From assembly GCA_026770585.1 (NCBI GenBank), contig MU647129.1, positions 3,621 through 24,976 of the forward strand: a stretch of DNA of 21,356 nucleotides, written 5' to 3'. The notes under the pieces were generated by a model. The model searched no databases. It worked only from the letters and a program-made list of their open reading frames with translations, and was not told where the DNA came from. The position numbers and the translations under genes are program-made. The first letter of the stretch is position 1, and each line of letters starts with the position of its first letter. Origin of the DNA: Baffinella frigidus (Eukaryota; Cryptophyceae; Cryptomonadales; Baffinellaceae). Positions 1 to 7,429 of the stretch are shown here, in pieces.

Positions 1-427
1 CCCCCTAACCCCCTCAACCCCTTCAACCCTCGCAACCCCAACCCCCAACCCCTAAACTCCAAACCCCCTAAACCCTAACCCCCCTAAACCTGTACACCCC
101 AAACTCCCAAACCCTCAAAAGCCAACCTCTTCACACCTACACCCCAAACACCCAAACCCCGATCGAGACCTGGTATTCCATGTAGGCTTCGGAGGCGGCG
201 ACGCGCGTCTCGGGGGCGCGAAGCAGCGCGTACAACCCCTCGCTAACCCCCTAACCCCCTAATCCCCTAACCCCGCAACCCCCTAAACCCTCTCAACCCC
301 AAACCCCACACCCTGAACTCCAAACCCTCAACCCCCTAAACCATAAAGCCACTAAATCCTCAACTCCAAACCCCTCTCAACTCCAACCCCTCAAACCTCA
401 ACCCTCAAACCCCAAAGCTATCAGGAC
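1..427 (-). repeat. Degenerate telomere-like arrays, C-rich strand on +
   Basis: Imperfect CCCTAAA, CCCCTAA and CCCCAAA words fill this stretch around the exon copy at 170-238. The C-rich strand is on the given strand, opposite to most of the window, so the TTTAGGG sense lies on the minus strand. The array is too degenerate and too interrupted by coding-like sequence to be an active telomere; it reads as intron filler. Confidence 0.7.
170..238 (-). CDS. Exon X21, left copy (C-terminal part only)
   Basis: On the minus strand an acceptor-like GAG precedes GGGTTGTACGCG, and the block ends at CAG followed by GTCTCG, a good donor. The 69 nt give 23 residues in phase 0 at both ends, including YALLRAPETRVAASEAYMEY. 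This matches the second part of the fuller copy at 428-535 almost base for base, and lacks the SLVPPYDAFH part. The gene should continue leftward beyond the window, because this copy ends in a donor and not a stop. Function not recognised. Confidence 0.5.
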
Positions 428-535
428 CTGGTATTCCATGTAGGCCTCGGAGGCGGCGACGCGCGTCTCGGGTGCGCGAAGCAGCGCGTACACCCCGCGC
501 CGCACGTGGAACGCGTCATAGGGCGGGACCAGGCT
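428..535 (-). CDS. Exon X21, full copy
   Basis: The minus-strand block runs from CAG|AGCCTGGTC to GAATACCAG|GTCCTG. It has 108 nt, 36 codons, phase 0 at both ends, and no stop. It begins SLVPPYDAFHVRRG and ends RVAASEAYMEYQ. Of all the exon-like blocks it looks least like simple coiled coil: the PPYDAFH start suggests a structured segment. The two partial copies to its left and right share its two halves and agree in reading frame, which supports coding. I cannot assign a domain family. It is the most downstream complete exon in the window. Confidence 0.6.
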
Positions 536-696
536 CTGCCGCGTGCAGGGGTCGGGGGTGAGCGTTTGGGACTCTCCGCCCGTCGCGTAAACCCTAAACG
601 CGAAACGCTAAATCCGGCCGCCCCTCCCGTCCCATCTGGGGGTTAGGGTTCGGGTGTAGGGTTAGGGTGGGGGGGTTAGAGGAGGAGTGCGTACAC
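536..696. other. Intron-like spacer with repeat orientation switch
   Basis: Between about 590 and 660 the telomere-like words change from the C-rich to the G-rich strand on the given strand (aaccctaaac, then gggttagggttcggg). The spacer also holds a short GC-rich non-repetitive patch. No gene is seen. Confidence 0.5.
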
Positions 697-738
697 CCCC
701 CGCCGCGCGTGGAAGGCGTCGTAGGGCGGGATCAGGCT
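697..738 (-). CDS. Exon X21, right copy (N-terminal part only)
   Basis: The minus-strand block begins after AATCAG with AGCCTGATC and encodes SLIPPYDAFHARRG (14 codons, phase 0). It ends at GGG|GTGTACGC if that GT is the donor. It aligns with the first half of the copy at 428-535; beyond the possible donor the match continues only through VYA before decaying. Differences from the full copy are mostly silent or conservative (V/I, V/A). Confidence 0.5.
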
Positions 739-759
739 CTGATTGCGTTAGGCTTCAGG

Positions 760-1165
760 GGTTAGGTTTGAGGGTTTAGGGTCTCGGGTTTGGGGTTTTG
801 GGTTTTGGGTTTAGGGTTTGGGGTGTAGGGGTGAGGGTTCATGGTTTAGAGTTTGAGGGGAGGGGAGGCACACAGGGGAGGGGTTTAGATGGGAGGGGTT
901 TAGGGTGTAGGGTTTGGGGTGTAGGGTTGAGGGTGTAGGGTTTAGGGTTTAGGGTTTAGGGTGTAGGGTGCATGGTGTAGGGTGTATGGTGTAGGGTGTA
1001 GGGTGTAGGGTGTAGTGTGTAGTGTGTAGTGTGTAGTGTGTAGTGTGTAGTGTGTAGGTTGTAGTGTGTAGTGTGTAGGTTTTAGTGTGTAGTGTGTAGT
1101 GTGCAGTGTGTAGTGTGTAGGGTGTAGTGTGTAGTGTGTAGGGTGTAGGGTGTAGGGGTTGGCAC
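760..1165 (+). repeat. Heptamer arrays TTTAGGG, TGTAGGG, TGTGTAG
   Basis: Arrays of 7-bp units change composition along the stretch: first TTTAGGG/TTTGGGG, then TGTAGGG (about 945-1010), then TGTGTAG (about 1010-1140). The unit length stays seven while the unit sequence drifts in blocks. Long open frames here (TLHTTPY-type peptide) are products of the repeat and not genes. Confidence 0.85.
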
Positions 1166-1218
1166 CGGGCCACGTGAGGCAAAGAGCGCCAGACGCGCAC
1201 GGTCCGCCTCTGTCAACC
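1166..1218 (-). CDS. Exon X20
   Basis: A strong minus-strand acceptor (CTCGCAG) is followed by 53 nt ending CCG|GTGCCAACC. The coding-like frame needs one nucleotide from the previous exon and ends in phase 0. It encodes LTEADRARLALFASRGP, an amphipathic helix followed by a turn. Its start phase matches the one nucleotide left over by X19 at 1670-1721, and its end phase matches X21. A single copy was found. Product unknown. Confidence 0.45.
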
Positions 1219-1267
1219 CTGCGAGGGATTAGGGGGTAAGGGTTAGGGGGTAAGGGTTAGGGGTTCG

Positions 1268-1302
<35 letters not shown>

Positions 1303-1303
1303 T

Positions 1304-1344
<41 letters not shown>

Positions 1345-1540
1345 CGAGAGAGGGTTAGGGTTCAGAGAGAGAGAGAGATGGAGAGAGAGAGAGCGAGCGA
1401 GAGAGCGAGCGGGTTAAGGTTTAGAGAGAGAGGGTTGAGGTTTAGAGAGAGAGAGGGTTGGGGTTAAGAGAGAGAGAGGGTTGGGGTTGAGAGAGAGAGG
1501 GTTGGGGTTGAGAGAGAGGGGGCGACCACGCGATTAAGGA
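1219..1540. repeat. (GA)n microsatellite broken by TTAGGG words
   Basis: GA dinucleotide runs from about 1266 to 1515 are interrupted at intervals by ggttagggtt or ggttggggtt. The alternation suggests repeat expansion inside a telomere-like intron. The flanks at 1219-1265 are TTAGGGGG-like. No exon-like block is seen. Confidence 0.85.
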
Positions 1541-1669
1541 GAGACGCCACGCGTGAAGAAAGAGAGAGCAACCACTTGTTTCAAGAGATAGAGAGGGGGA
1601 AGGGGGAAGGGTGAAAGGGGAAGGGAGGCGGGAACGGAGGGAGGAGGGAGGGGGCGGGGGGGGGGTTAC
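1541..1669. other. Purine-rich intron-like spacer
   Basis: A GA/GGGA-rich stretch on the given strand (a pyrimidine tract in the minus-strand transcript) lies directly downstream of the donor of the exon at 1670-1721. Nothing else is seen. Confidence 0.4.
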
Positions 1670-1721
1670 CAGCAGCAGTGGCGTCGGAGGTGGTCCACGG
1701 TTGTCTGGACCCGGACCCGCC
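1670..1721 (-). CDS. Exon X19
   Basis: The minus-strand acceptor CCACCAG and donor CTGCTG|GTAACC bound 52 nt. In phase 0 it reads GGSGSRQPWTTSDATAA with one nucleotide left over, which is the phase X20 requires. It is Gly/Ser/Thr-rich and not a coiled coil, so it may be a linker. Only one copy is present, so the frame rests on splice-phase logic and absence of stops. Confidence 0.35.
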
Positions 1722-1735
1722 CTGGTGGAGGGTGG

Positions 1736-1890
1736 AGGGTGTGGGGTTTGGGGTTTGGGGTTTAGGGTTTAGGGTAGGGCGCACCGGAAGGGACAAATCG
1801 AGGCTTGTCGATTCTCCCAGGAAGGGTTTAGGGTTTGGGGTTTGGGGTTCAGGGTTTAGGGTTTAGGGTTTAGGGTTTAGGGTGTAGGGG
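1736..1890 (+). repeat. TTTGGGG / TTTAGGG heptamers
   Basis: Two heptamer arrays flank a short unique patch (1778-1822). A related patch, a CACCGAAAG-like word, recurs near 1895, suggesting local duplication. Confidence 0.7.
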
Positions 1891-1960
1891 GGAGCACCGA
1901 AAGAGACAATAGGGAGGTGCTCGCGCCGACCAGCAGCCCGCCTCCCACCCCCTGCACCGG

Positions 1961-2118
1961 CAATTAATTTCATCTCGGAAGATAACTGAACCGGTTCCCT
2001 AATTACCGTTTGCATTTAATTAGAAGGCCTAATTAAATTTACTATGCCCTTCCTAATTTCTCCTATTCAACCTCCTATTGAAAAGGAAGTGATTCAGTTA
2101 TCTTCCGAGTTGAAATTG
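1961..2118. mobile_element. Foldback element, about 158 bp
   Basis: The left arm (1961-1990) and right arm (2093-2118) are near-perfect inverted copies sharing CTCGGAAGATAACTGAA, with CAATT at the outer ends. The interior is AT-rich with AATTA words and codes for nothing credible. Composition differs sharply from the GC-rich surroundings. It has the form of a non-autonomous foldback/MITE; I see no clear target-site duplication. Confidence 0.6.
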
Positions 2119-2494
2119 TCAGGTTTCGGGTGCGCTTTGGTTTTTCGTTGTGGGGATGAGCCGTCGTTCATAGCGTGTAGTGTTTTTTTGTTTTTTATTT
2201 TTTATTTTTTGTTGTTTTTTGTTTTTTGTTTTTTGTTTTTTGTTTCATGTTTAGGGTTCAGGGTTTTGCACAGGTCAAGTTTTAAGATTGTAACGGCGTT
2301 TTCCGTTCACGGTAAAAGCCCGGACGTGGAGAGGACGAGGAGCCGCGTCTCACCGGGTCACGCACACTCATTCAGTACCACGAAACGAACCGTCGCGTTC
2401 TGAAATTCCTACTTGTGATCTGGCGTGGGAGGGCGAATAACCTCCAGACCTAACTCGCAACACGTCGATTGTAAACGCGGGACCGTGGTACAAT
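2119..2494. other. T-rich tract and unique spacer
   Basis: 2187-2245 is an almost pure G/T tract of TTTTTTG-like units. The rest (2275-2445) is unique sequence without an exon signal I can defend. An open frame across 2044-2403 overlaps the foldback element and the T-tract and is not credible. At 2446-2494 one copy of the dispersed AAGTCGATTGTAAAC repeat begins. Confidence 0.4.
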
Positions 2495-2670
2495 TTTAAA
2501 ACGCTCTGGTACAAAACGTTGTAACTTTAAAACGTTCTGGTACAAAACGTTGTAACTTTAAAACGCTCTAGTACAAAACGTTGTAACTTTAAAACGATCT
2601 GGTACAAAACGTCGTAACTTTAGAAAGCTCTGGTACAAAACGTTGTAACTTTAAAACGCTCTGGTACATT
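2495..2670 (+). repeat. 31-bp tandem repeat, about 5.7 copies
   Basis: Units start at 2495, 2526, 2557, 2588, 2619 and 2650, each TTTAAAACGCTCTGGTACAA followed by AACGTTGTAAC, with one to three changes per unit. The unit is the end portion of a dispersed repeat found elsewhere in the window (about 3214-3298, 5041-5970, 17150-17228, 17325-17402), so the array looks like local amplification of part of that element. Confidence 0.85.
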
Positions 2671-2703
2671 TTTTTTGACGGGGAGCAGGTGAGGGCTCGC
2701 AAC

Positions 2704-2721
2704 CTCCAGCCCCGGCTCAGC
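2704..2721 (-). CDS. X18 microexon-like block, copy 1
   Basis: 18 nt encode AEPGLE on the minus strand, preceded by GGAGAG and followed by GTTGCGAG (GT donor). It is the first of five near-identical blocks between 2704 and 3357. The flanking minus-strand words TGATCGGAGAG and GTTACGAGCC also recur, so what repeats is exon plus splice context. As phase-0 18-mers they could be included or skipped without breaking frame. They could equally be pieces of a non-coding repeat. Confidence 0.35.
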
Positions 2722-2847
2722 CTCTCCAATCACCGATAGGAATTTCAGATACACGCCCGGATTTTAAGTTTGTACCGGGTCGTGACACAATTTAAAAATA
2801 CTCTGGTACAAAACGTAGTAACGGGGGGGGGGGATGAGGCGCGTAAC

Positions 2848-2865
2848 CTCCAGCACCAGCTGAGC
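2848..2865 (-). CDS. X18 microexon-like block, copy 2
   Basis: Diverged copy encoding AQLVLE, with GAG before it and GTTACGCG after it. Confidence 0.3.
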
Positions 2866-2974
2866 CTCTCCGACCACAAGTGGGAATTTGAGAGATACAA
2901 GTCAGGGGTGTACGTTTGTGCCGGGGTTTTCGGTTCGAGGAAAAGGGGGGCAGGTGAGGTGTAGGGGTTGGAAC

Positions 2975-2992
2975 CTCCAGCCCCGGCTCAGC
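2975..2992 (-). CDS. X18 microexon-like block, copy 3
   Basis: Encodes AEPGLE and is followed by GTTCCAACC. Confidence 0.3.
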
Positions 2993-3167
2993 CTCCCCGA
3001 TCACCCCCCGCCCCCCCCCCACGACTGTTGACTAATTCTCTCTTTCTCTTGCTGGTACAGTTGACTAATCAGAGGCGTTCCTGGTACAAACCCTTCCCGG
3101 TTTAGTTACCCCTCCGGTTCAAACCCTGCACGGTTCAGTCAACCGTCATACGGGGGGGGCTCGTAAC

Positions 3168-3185
3168 CTCAAGCCCCGGCTCAGC
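3168..3185 (-). CDS. X18 microexon-like block, copy 4
   Basis: Encodes AEPGLE. This copy alone has a consensus CAG acceptor (GTACGGCAG) and keeps the GTTACGAGCC donor, so it is the best candidate of the five for real use. Confidence 0.4.
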
Positions 3186-3204
3186 CTGCCGTACCGGGAC
3201 CTCT

Positions 3205-3300
3205 CTCCTCGCGCAAACTCGCCACAAGTCGATTGTAAAATCGGTGTCGTGGTACAAATTTAAAACGCTCTGGTACAAAACGTTGTAACAAAACATTGTA
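3205..3300 (+). repeat. Dispersed palindrome-rich repeat, + copy
   Basis: Starts with GCAAACTCGCCACAAGTCGA, continues TTGTAAAATCGG, GTCGTGGTACAAATTTAAAA and CGCTCTGGTACAAAACG. It is the same family as the copies at 17150-17228 and 17325-17402 (same strand) and those in 5041-5970 (opposite strand). The core holds CGTTTTAAAACG-like palindromes and paired GGTACAA words, suggesting a small mobile repeat. Confidence 0.6.
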
Positions 3301-3339
3301 ATTCCTACTTGTGATCTGGCGTGGGGGTGGGCTCGTAAC

Positions 3340-3357
3340 CTCCAGCCCCGGCTCAGC
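3340..3357 (-). CDS. X18 microexon-like block, copy 5
   Basis: Encodes AEPGLE, with GAG before it and GTTACGAGCC after it. Confidence 0.35.
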
Positions 3358-3392
3358 CTCTCCGATCACAAAGTCCGCCTGTACGGGCGAGT

Positions 3393-3567
3393 TAAGGGTT
3401 TAGGGTTTAGGGTTTAGGGTTTAGGGTTTAGGGTTTGGGGTTTAAGCGGTAAAGATTTCAGGCTTAGGTTTAGGGTTCAGGGAACTGACCTAGCGCACAA
3501 CAGGCTTCTCGTCACAAGTAGGAATTTCAGAATTCCTTGTGATCTACGAGGCACAGCCCGACCGCTA
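3393..3567. other. TTTAGGG array and spacer left of MITE copy 1
   Basis: 3397-3480 holds TTTAGGG/TTTGGGG heptamers. 3511-3545 holds words (CACAAGTAGGAATTTCAG, CTTGTGATCT) that also occur near 2400, 2735 and 3301. No gene is seen. Confidence 0.5.
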
Positions 3568-3770
3568 TTGTCGATCTGGGCTTCGCGCGGAATCGAGGTC
3601 AGGTCAGGAAATCAGGAATTTTTCCAAAAATGGACTTTTATGCTATCTTAGGCATGGTTTTTATCTCAAAATAGCATCTCCCACCCATAAGATGACACAA
3701 AAAGACAAAAAAATGAAAAAATGTTGCTGACCTGACCTCGATTTTTTCCGCGCGGAGCCCAGATCGACAA
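3568..3770. mobile_element. MITE copy 1 (TA target duplication)
   Basis: A 203-bp element with terminal inverted repeats of about 30 bp (left TTGTCGATCTGGGCTTCGCG; right end its near-perfect complement), flanked by TA on both sides (3566-3567, 3771-3772). Subterminal GAGGTCAGGTCAG / CTGACCTGACCTC is also inverted. The interior carries TTTTATGCTATCTTAGGCAT and AAAATAGCATC, themselves partly inverted. It encodes no transposase. A second full copy is at 14159-14371. The TA duplication is typical of Tc1/mariner-type and Stowaway-like non-autonomous elements. Confidence 0.8.
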
Positions 3771-3781
3771 TATCCCTCAGC

Positions 3782-3850
3782 TTGACGGACTGTTCTCAAG
3801 TTGACTCTCTTGGCCCGCGGTACGAATCTGTCAACTTAGGAGCAAACAGG
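3782..3850. repeat. Short inverted-repeat family (AAGTTGAC...GTCAACTT)
   Basis: GGACTGTTCTCAAGTTGAC is followed after about 30 bp by GGTACGAATCTGTCAACTT. A related copy is at 16954-17023 and partial copies lie at about 4890-4940. The arms are complementary, so this may be another small foldback repeat. Confidence 0.5.
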
Positions 3851-5040
3851 ACCCCCTGGAGAAGGAGGAGAAGAGCTAGGAGGGCTGACCTCCTAGGGCT
3901 CGTCTTGAGGCTCATAGACGTTTGGATCACCCATCTCTAGGCTGAGAGTATCTAAGGAGAAGTAGAAGAAGAGCCAGGGGGGCTGACCGAGCTCAGAAGA
4001 GGATCGCTGTCAGGCAGCGGGAGCAGGGTTTATAGTTTCTGGTTTCTGGTTTCTGGTTTCTGGTGTACGATTTCTGGTTCATGACTTCTGGTTTCCGGTT
4101 CATGGTTTCTAGTTTATGGTTGGGGGGGCTGACCGAGCGCAAGAGAGGATCGCTTTCAGGCAGCCAATCCCCGAGGTCATCCTGTACTATTTCCTAGCGC
4201 TGCTTCAGTCTATTCGGGATTTCGGGTGTAGCGAGGTGACCCGGAGGGTTTGGGGTAGAGGGGGCTGACCGAGCGCAAGAGAGGGTCGTCCTCCGGCAGC
4301 GGGAGCATGGTTGATTGTTTATGGTTTATTGTTTATTGTTTATTATATAATATTTATTATTTATTGTTTATTGTTTATTGTTTATGATTGATGGTTGGGG
4401 GGACTGACCGAGCGCAGAAGAGGATCGCCTTCTGGTTTCTGGTTTCTGGTTTCTGATTTCTGATTTCTGGTTTATTGTTTGTTGTTTATTGTTCATTGTT
4501 TATTGTTTATGGCTTATAGTTTATTGTTTATTGTTTATTGTTTATTGTTCATGGTTTATGATTGATGGTTGGGGGAACTGACCGAGCACAGATGGTTTCT
4601 AGTTTCTAGTTTATGGTTGGGGGAACTGACCGAGCGCAAGAGAGGATCGCTTTCAGGTTTCTGATTTCTGATTTCTGATTTCTGATTTATTGTTTATTGT
4701 TTATGGCTTATTGTTTATTGTTTATTGTTTATTGTTTATGGCTTATTGTTTATGGCTTATTGTTTATTGTTTATTGTTTATTGTTTATTGTTTATTGTTT
4801 ATTGTTTATGGTTCGGGTTGGGGAAACCGAGCGCAGAAGAGGATCACTTTCAGGCAGCCAATCCCCGAGGTTGTCCTGTACCTGCTTTCCGGACTATTCT
4901 TAAGTCGACACTTTTCTGACGGGTTATTCTTAAGTTGACCCACTGAGCTCTCGAGACACAACGCCGTTCAACGAAGGTATCGCCGGAATGCTTTTGTGTT
5001 TGCAAAGCGGTCCGTGATCGAGCGACACCGCACCTGCCCC
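3851..5040. repeat. GACCGAGCGC blocks separated by TTTCTGG and TTTATTG heptamers
   Basis: Seven copies of a 25-35 bp block containing GACCGAGCGCAGAAGAGGAT or a close variant lie near 3987, 4128, 4264, 4406, 4580, 4629 and 4827. Some carry an extension with CAGGCAGCCAATCCCCGAGG (4160, 4852). Between them the filler is not TTTAGGG but TTTCTGG and TTTATTG heptamers (4027-4130, 4310-4400, 4430-4560, 4660-4815). By analogy the blocks may be decayed exons (minus strand CTGCGCTCG|GTCAG), but I could not settle a frame. 3851-3980 holds two related AGAAGAGC-rich patches. Confidence 0.55.
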
Positions 5041-5421
5041 CCGCTAAAACGTTTTTGCTCCGGCGCGTTTTAAAATCGTACCACACCCCCGAGTTTACAA
5101 TCGTCTTGTAGCGAACGTGGTCCCCTGTACAGCAGGTTACTGACTCTCGCCCCCCAAGAGGCGACACACAGTTATTATTTTTGTACCAGAGCGTTTTAAA
5201 ATCGTACCACGACCCTGAATTTACAACCGACTTGTAGCGAATTTGCGCGACGAGAGTCCCTCACAGTGGACTTCCCAGATCGGTCCATTTATTTTCGCGG
5301 TACTGATTAATAATTGCTCGGTACAAAGACATTTTATTAACCGACAGTTCGACCAGATTTCTGGTCAAAATGTCCTGCGAAGCCCACTGCCCTAAAACCT
5401 AAACCCTGTGCGGCATGGTAC

Positions 5422-5449
5422 CTGCCCCCGCGCCGCCAGAAGTGACACA
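5422..5449 (-). CDS. X17 28-nt microexon, copy 1
   Basis: On the minus strand the acceptor TATAGCAG is followed by 28 nt and the donor GGGGCAG|GTACCATGCC. In the preferred frame (two nucleotides taken from the previous exon, phase 0 at the end) it encodes VSLLAARGQ. Differences between the four copies fall mostly at third positions of that frame (TCA/TCG, CGG/CGA) or are conservative (GTG/TTA), which favours it over the alternatives. The donor context GTACCATGCCG is conserved in all four copies. Confidence 0.5.
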
Positions 5450-5595
5450 CTGCTATAACGTTTTCTACCGTTGTTAAATTTCTGGTCGAAGTTCCCAGCG
5501 ACGCCCACTGTGTGGATTTCATAGGAGAACGGACTGACAACCGGGTTGTTAAGCCTACGGTATTGACTACGGTAGGACGCTGAACGGCATGGTAC

Positions 5596-5623
5596 CAGCC
5601 CTCGCGCCGCCAGAAGCGATAAA
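5596..5623 (-). CDS. X17 28-nt microexon, copy 2
   Basis: 28 nt between TTAGCAG and CTG|GTACCATGCC, encoding LSLLAARGL: one conservative and one non-conservative change relative to copy 1. Confidence 0.45.
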
Positions 5624-5737
5624 CTGCTAAAACGCTGTTAAAACGAGCGTTTTTAAATCGCACCCCCCCCCCCTCGCGTTTACAACCGACTTGTAGCGGG
5701 TTTGCACGACGAGAGAGGCCCCTGTACGGCATGGTAC

Positions 5738-5765
5738 CTGCCCCCGCGCCGCCAGAAGCGACACT
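5738..5765 (-). CDS. X17 28-nt microexon, copy 3
   Basis: 28 nt between TTTTTAACAG and CAG|GTACCATGCC, encoding VSLLAARGQ. It has the cleanest pyrimidine-tract acceptor of the set. Confidence 0.5.
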
Positions 5766-5991
5766 CTGTTAAAAACAAATCAAAAACACACAGAGCTTTT
5801 TAAAATTGTACCACGAACTCGAGCTTACAATCGACATGTAGCGACTTTACAATCGACTTATAGCGAGTCCCCTGTGCAGCATGTTACCTGCCCTCGCCCC
5901 TCGCCCATAAACCTTAAAAACCGTTATTAAATTGTACCACGAACTCGACTTTACCATCGACTTATAGCGAGTCCCCTGTACGGCATGGTAC

Positions 5992-6019
5992 CTGCCCCCG
6001 CGCCGCCAGAAGCGACACG
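5992..6019 (-). CDS. X17 28-nt microexon, copy 4
   Basis: 28 nt between GAGGTTCAG and CAG|GTACCATGCC, encoding VSLLAARGQ. The acceptor lies downstream of a long C/T tract in the sense strand only in part; the region to its right (6020-6065) is C-rich on the given strand. Decayed copies lacking one splice site are visible near 5018, 5138-5166 and 5892-5910. Confidence 0.5.
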
Positions 6020-6065
6020 CTGAACCTCCCCTCCTCCCCCCCCCTCCCCGCGCCCCGCCCGGGCG

Positions 6066-6390
6066 TGACAGCCTGCAAACCGGTTCAGGATTTAGGATTT
6101 AATATTTAGGGTTTAGGGTTCAGGTTTGAACTTTCAGGTTTCAGGTTTCAGGTTTCAGGTATTAGGTTTGAGGTTTGGGGTTTGAGTTTTGAGTTTTCAA
6201 GGTTTGAGTTTTGAGTTTTGAGGTTTCCTCCTCCCCGCGCCCTGCTCCGGCGTTACAGCCTGCAAACCGGCTTAGGATTTAGGGTTTAGGGTTTAGGGTT
6301 GAGGGTTCAGGGTTTTAGGTTTTGGGTTTGGGGTTTGGGGGTTGGGGTTTCGGATTTGCGTGCTTCACTTTGTTTTCTCAAACAGCAAAC
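6066..6390 (+). repeat. TTTCAGG / TTTGAGT / TTTAGGG heptamers
   Basis: Heptamer filler is split by a duplicated unique word (CAGCCTGCAAACCGG at 6069 and 6255, each preceded by a CCCCGCGCCC-like patch), showing a local duplication with period of about 186 bp. No exon is seen. Confidence 0.6.
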
Positions 6391-6985
6391 ACGATTTAGG
6401 GTTTCGGATTTACAGGAGGCGGCGGTAGCGGCTTCGCTTTAGGGTAGATGGTTTAGGCTATAGACTGTGGGGTTTGGGGCTTTGGGTTTTGGGTTTTGGG
6501 TTTTGGGTGCAGGGTTTCGGGTTTCGGGTTTCGGGTTTCGGGAGTACAGGAGGCGGCGGTTTATGATTGAGGGTTTAGGGTTTAGGGTTTGCGCCCCGCC
6601 CCGGCCTCTGGTGAGGGGTTCGGGGCGAGGGGTATGGAGATTAGAGTTTGGGGTTGTAAGGTTGAGGGTCTAAGGTTTAGGGTTTGGGGGGGCTAGTACG
6701 GAGTTGGACGGCGGCGGCGGCGGGAGCGGCTTGGCTTTAGGGCAGATGGTTTAGGCTATAGACTGTGGGGTTTGGGGCTTTGGGTTTTGGTTTTTGGGTT
6801 TCGGGTTTCGGGTTTCGGGAGTAGAGAAGGCGGCGGCAGCTGGGGCGGCTTTGTTTTAGGGGTTTAGGCTATAGACTAAACGGTTTCGGGTTTAGTTTTT
6901 AGGCTGTAGACTATACGGTTTCGGGTTCAGGGTGTAGAGAGTAGGGAGTACAGGAGGCGGCGGGAGCGGCTTGGCTGATGCGGGG
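6391..6985 (-). CDS. X16 Pro/Ala-rich exon-like blocks (about five copies)
   Basis: Blocks near 6408-6431, 6547-6560, 6694-6731, 6828-6856 and 6949-6976 share, on the minus strand, CCGCTCCCGCCGCCTCCT followed by GTACTCC or GTAAATCC (donor-like). The rightmost block has acceptor GCATCAG and 23 nt up to CCTCCT|GTACTC, which would start in phase 0 and leave two nucleotides, as X17 needs. Frames are low-complexity, so coding is uncertain. Between the blocks the words TTTAGGCTATAGACT recur four times, so exon-like block and spacer are duplicated together. Confidence 0.3.
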
Positions 6986-6989
6986 ATTG

Positions 6990-7207
6990 GGATCTCCGTA
7001 GGGGGAGGTGTCGCCTGAATTAGGGTTAAGGTTTGGAGTTTAGGGTTTGAAGTTTAGGGTTTAGGGTTTGGGGTTTGGGGTTTGGGGTTTGGGGTTTGGG
7101 GTTTGGGGTTTGGGGTTTAGGGTTTAGGGTTTATAGACTAGGGTTCAGGAGCGAGAGGAGAAGATGTTTAGGGTTTAGGTTTTAGGGTTTTGGGTTGTTC
7201 GGTTTTG
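6990..7207 (+). repeat. TTTGGGG heptamer array
   Basis: Mostly pure TTTGGGG units (7060-7115) flanked by TTTAGGG units. No exon is seen. Confidence 0.8.
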
Positions 7208-7262
7208 GGGCTTACGGGGGGCGGGGAGGATTGCGGGGGGGATGGAGGGGGCGTGGATGAGG
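7208..7262 (-). pseudogene. X15 remnant (3' tail only)
   Basis: Matches the tail of the exon at 7430-7528 (SSTPP... and the CCCCCCGTAAGCCCC donor context) but lacks the EIHQ...EEDQ part. Confidence 0.45.
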
Positions 7263-7304
7263 TTCAGGTTTCAGGTGTAAGGTTTAGGGTTGTTCAGGGT
7301 TGAG

Positions 7305-7395
7305 GGTCGAGTGTTGAGTGTTGAGTGTTGAGTGTTGAGTGTTGAGTGTTGAGTGTCGAGTGTCGAGTGTTGAGTGTCGAGTGTTGAGTGTTGAG
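7305..7395 (+). repeat. TGTTGAG heptamer array
   Basis: About 12 units of GTGTTGA or GTGTCGA, again exactly seven bases per unit though unlike TTTAGGG in sequence. Confidence 0.85.
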
Positions 7396-7429
7396 GGTTC
7401 CTTCTTCTTGCTAGGGTTTGGGGGCTTAC

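Larger units (their letters stand above)
5041..5970 (-). repeat. Dispersed palindrome-rich repeat, minus-strand copies
   Basis: About five copies, near 5041-5115, 5170-5243, 5640-5710, 5785-5850 and 5915-5970, each shaped as CGTTTTAAAATCGTACCACG, then a GAG/GAA TTTACAA word and CGACTTGTAGCGA. They are the reverse complement of the copies at 3205-3300 and near 17150-17400. They alternate with the X17 microexons, so exon and repeat have amplified together. Confidence 0.6.

Noticed and set aside
1-300. True chromosome end (telomere)
   Set aside because: Words are too degenerate, mixed with coding-like sequence, and similar arrays occur throughout; there is no uniform terminal array.
949-1200. 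Open minus-strand frame of TLHTTPYTLH type, and similar frames at 7271-7571, 9703-10211, 14974-15313, 18848-19406
   Set aside because: Direct translations of heptamer arrays; any 7-bp repeat gives a 7-residue periodic open frame when stops are absent.
2044-2403. 119-codon plus-strand ORF with a Phe-rich stretch like a membrane segment
   Set aside because: The hydrophobic run is the T-rich tract, and the start lies inside the foldback element.
3540-3730. 63-codon plus-strand ORF in the MITE
   Set aside because: Lies across terminal repeat and interior of a non-autonomous element; no transposase motif, and not preserved in copy 2.
4690-4938. Plus-strand IVYCLLF-type ORFs like membrane peptides
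   Set aside because: Translation of TTTATTG heptamers in different frames.
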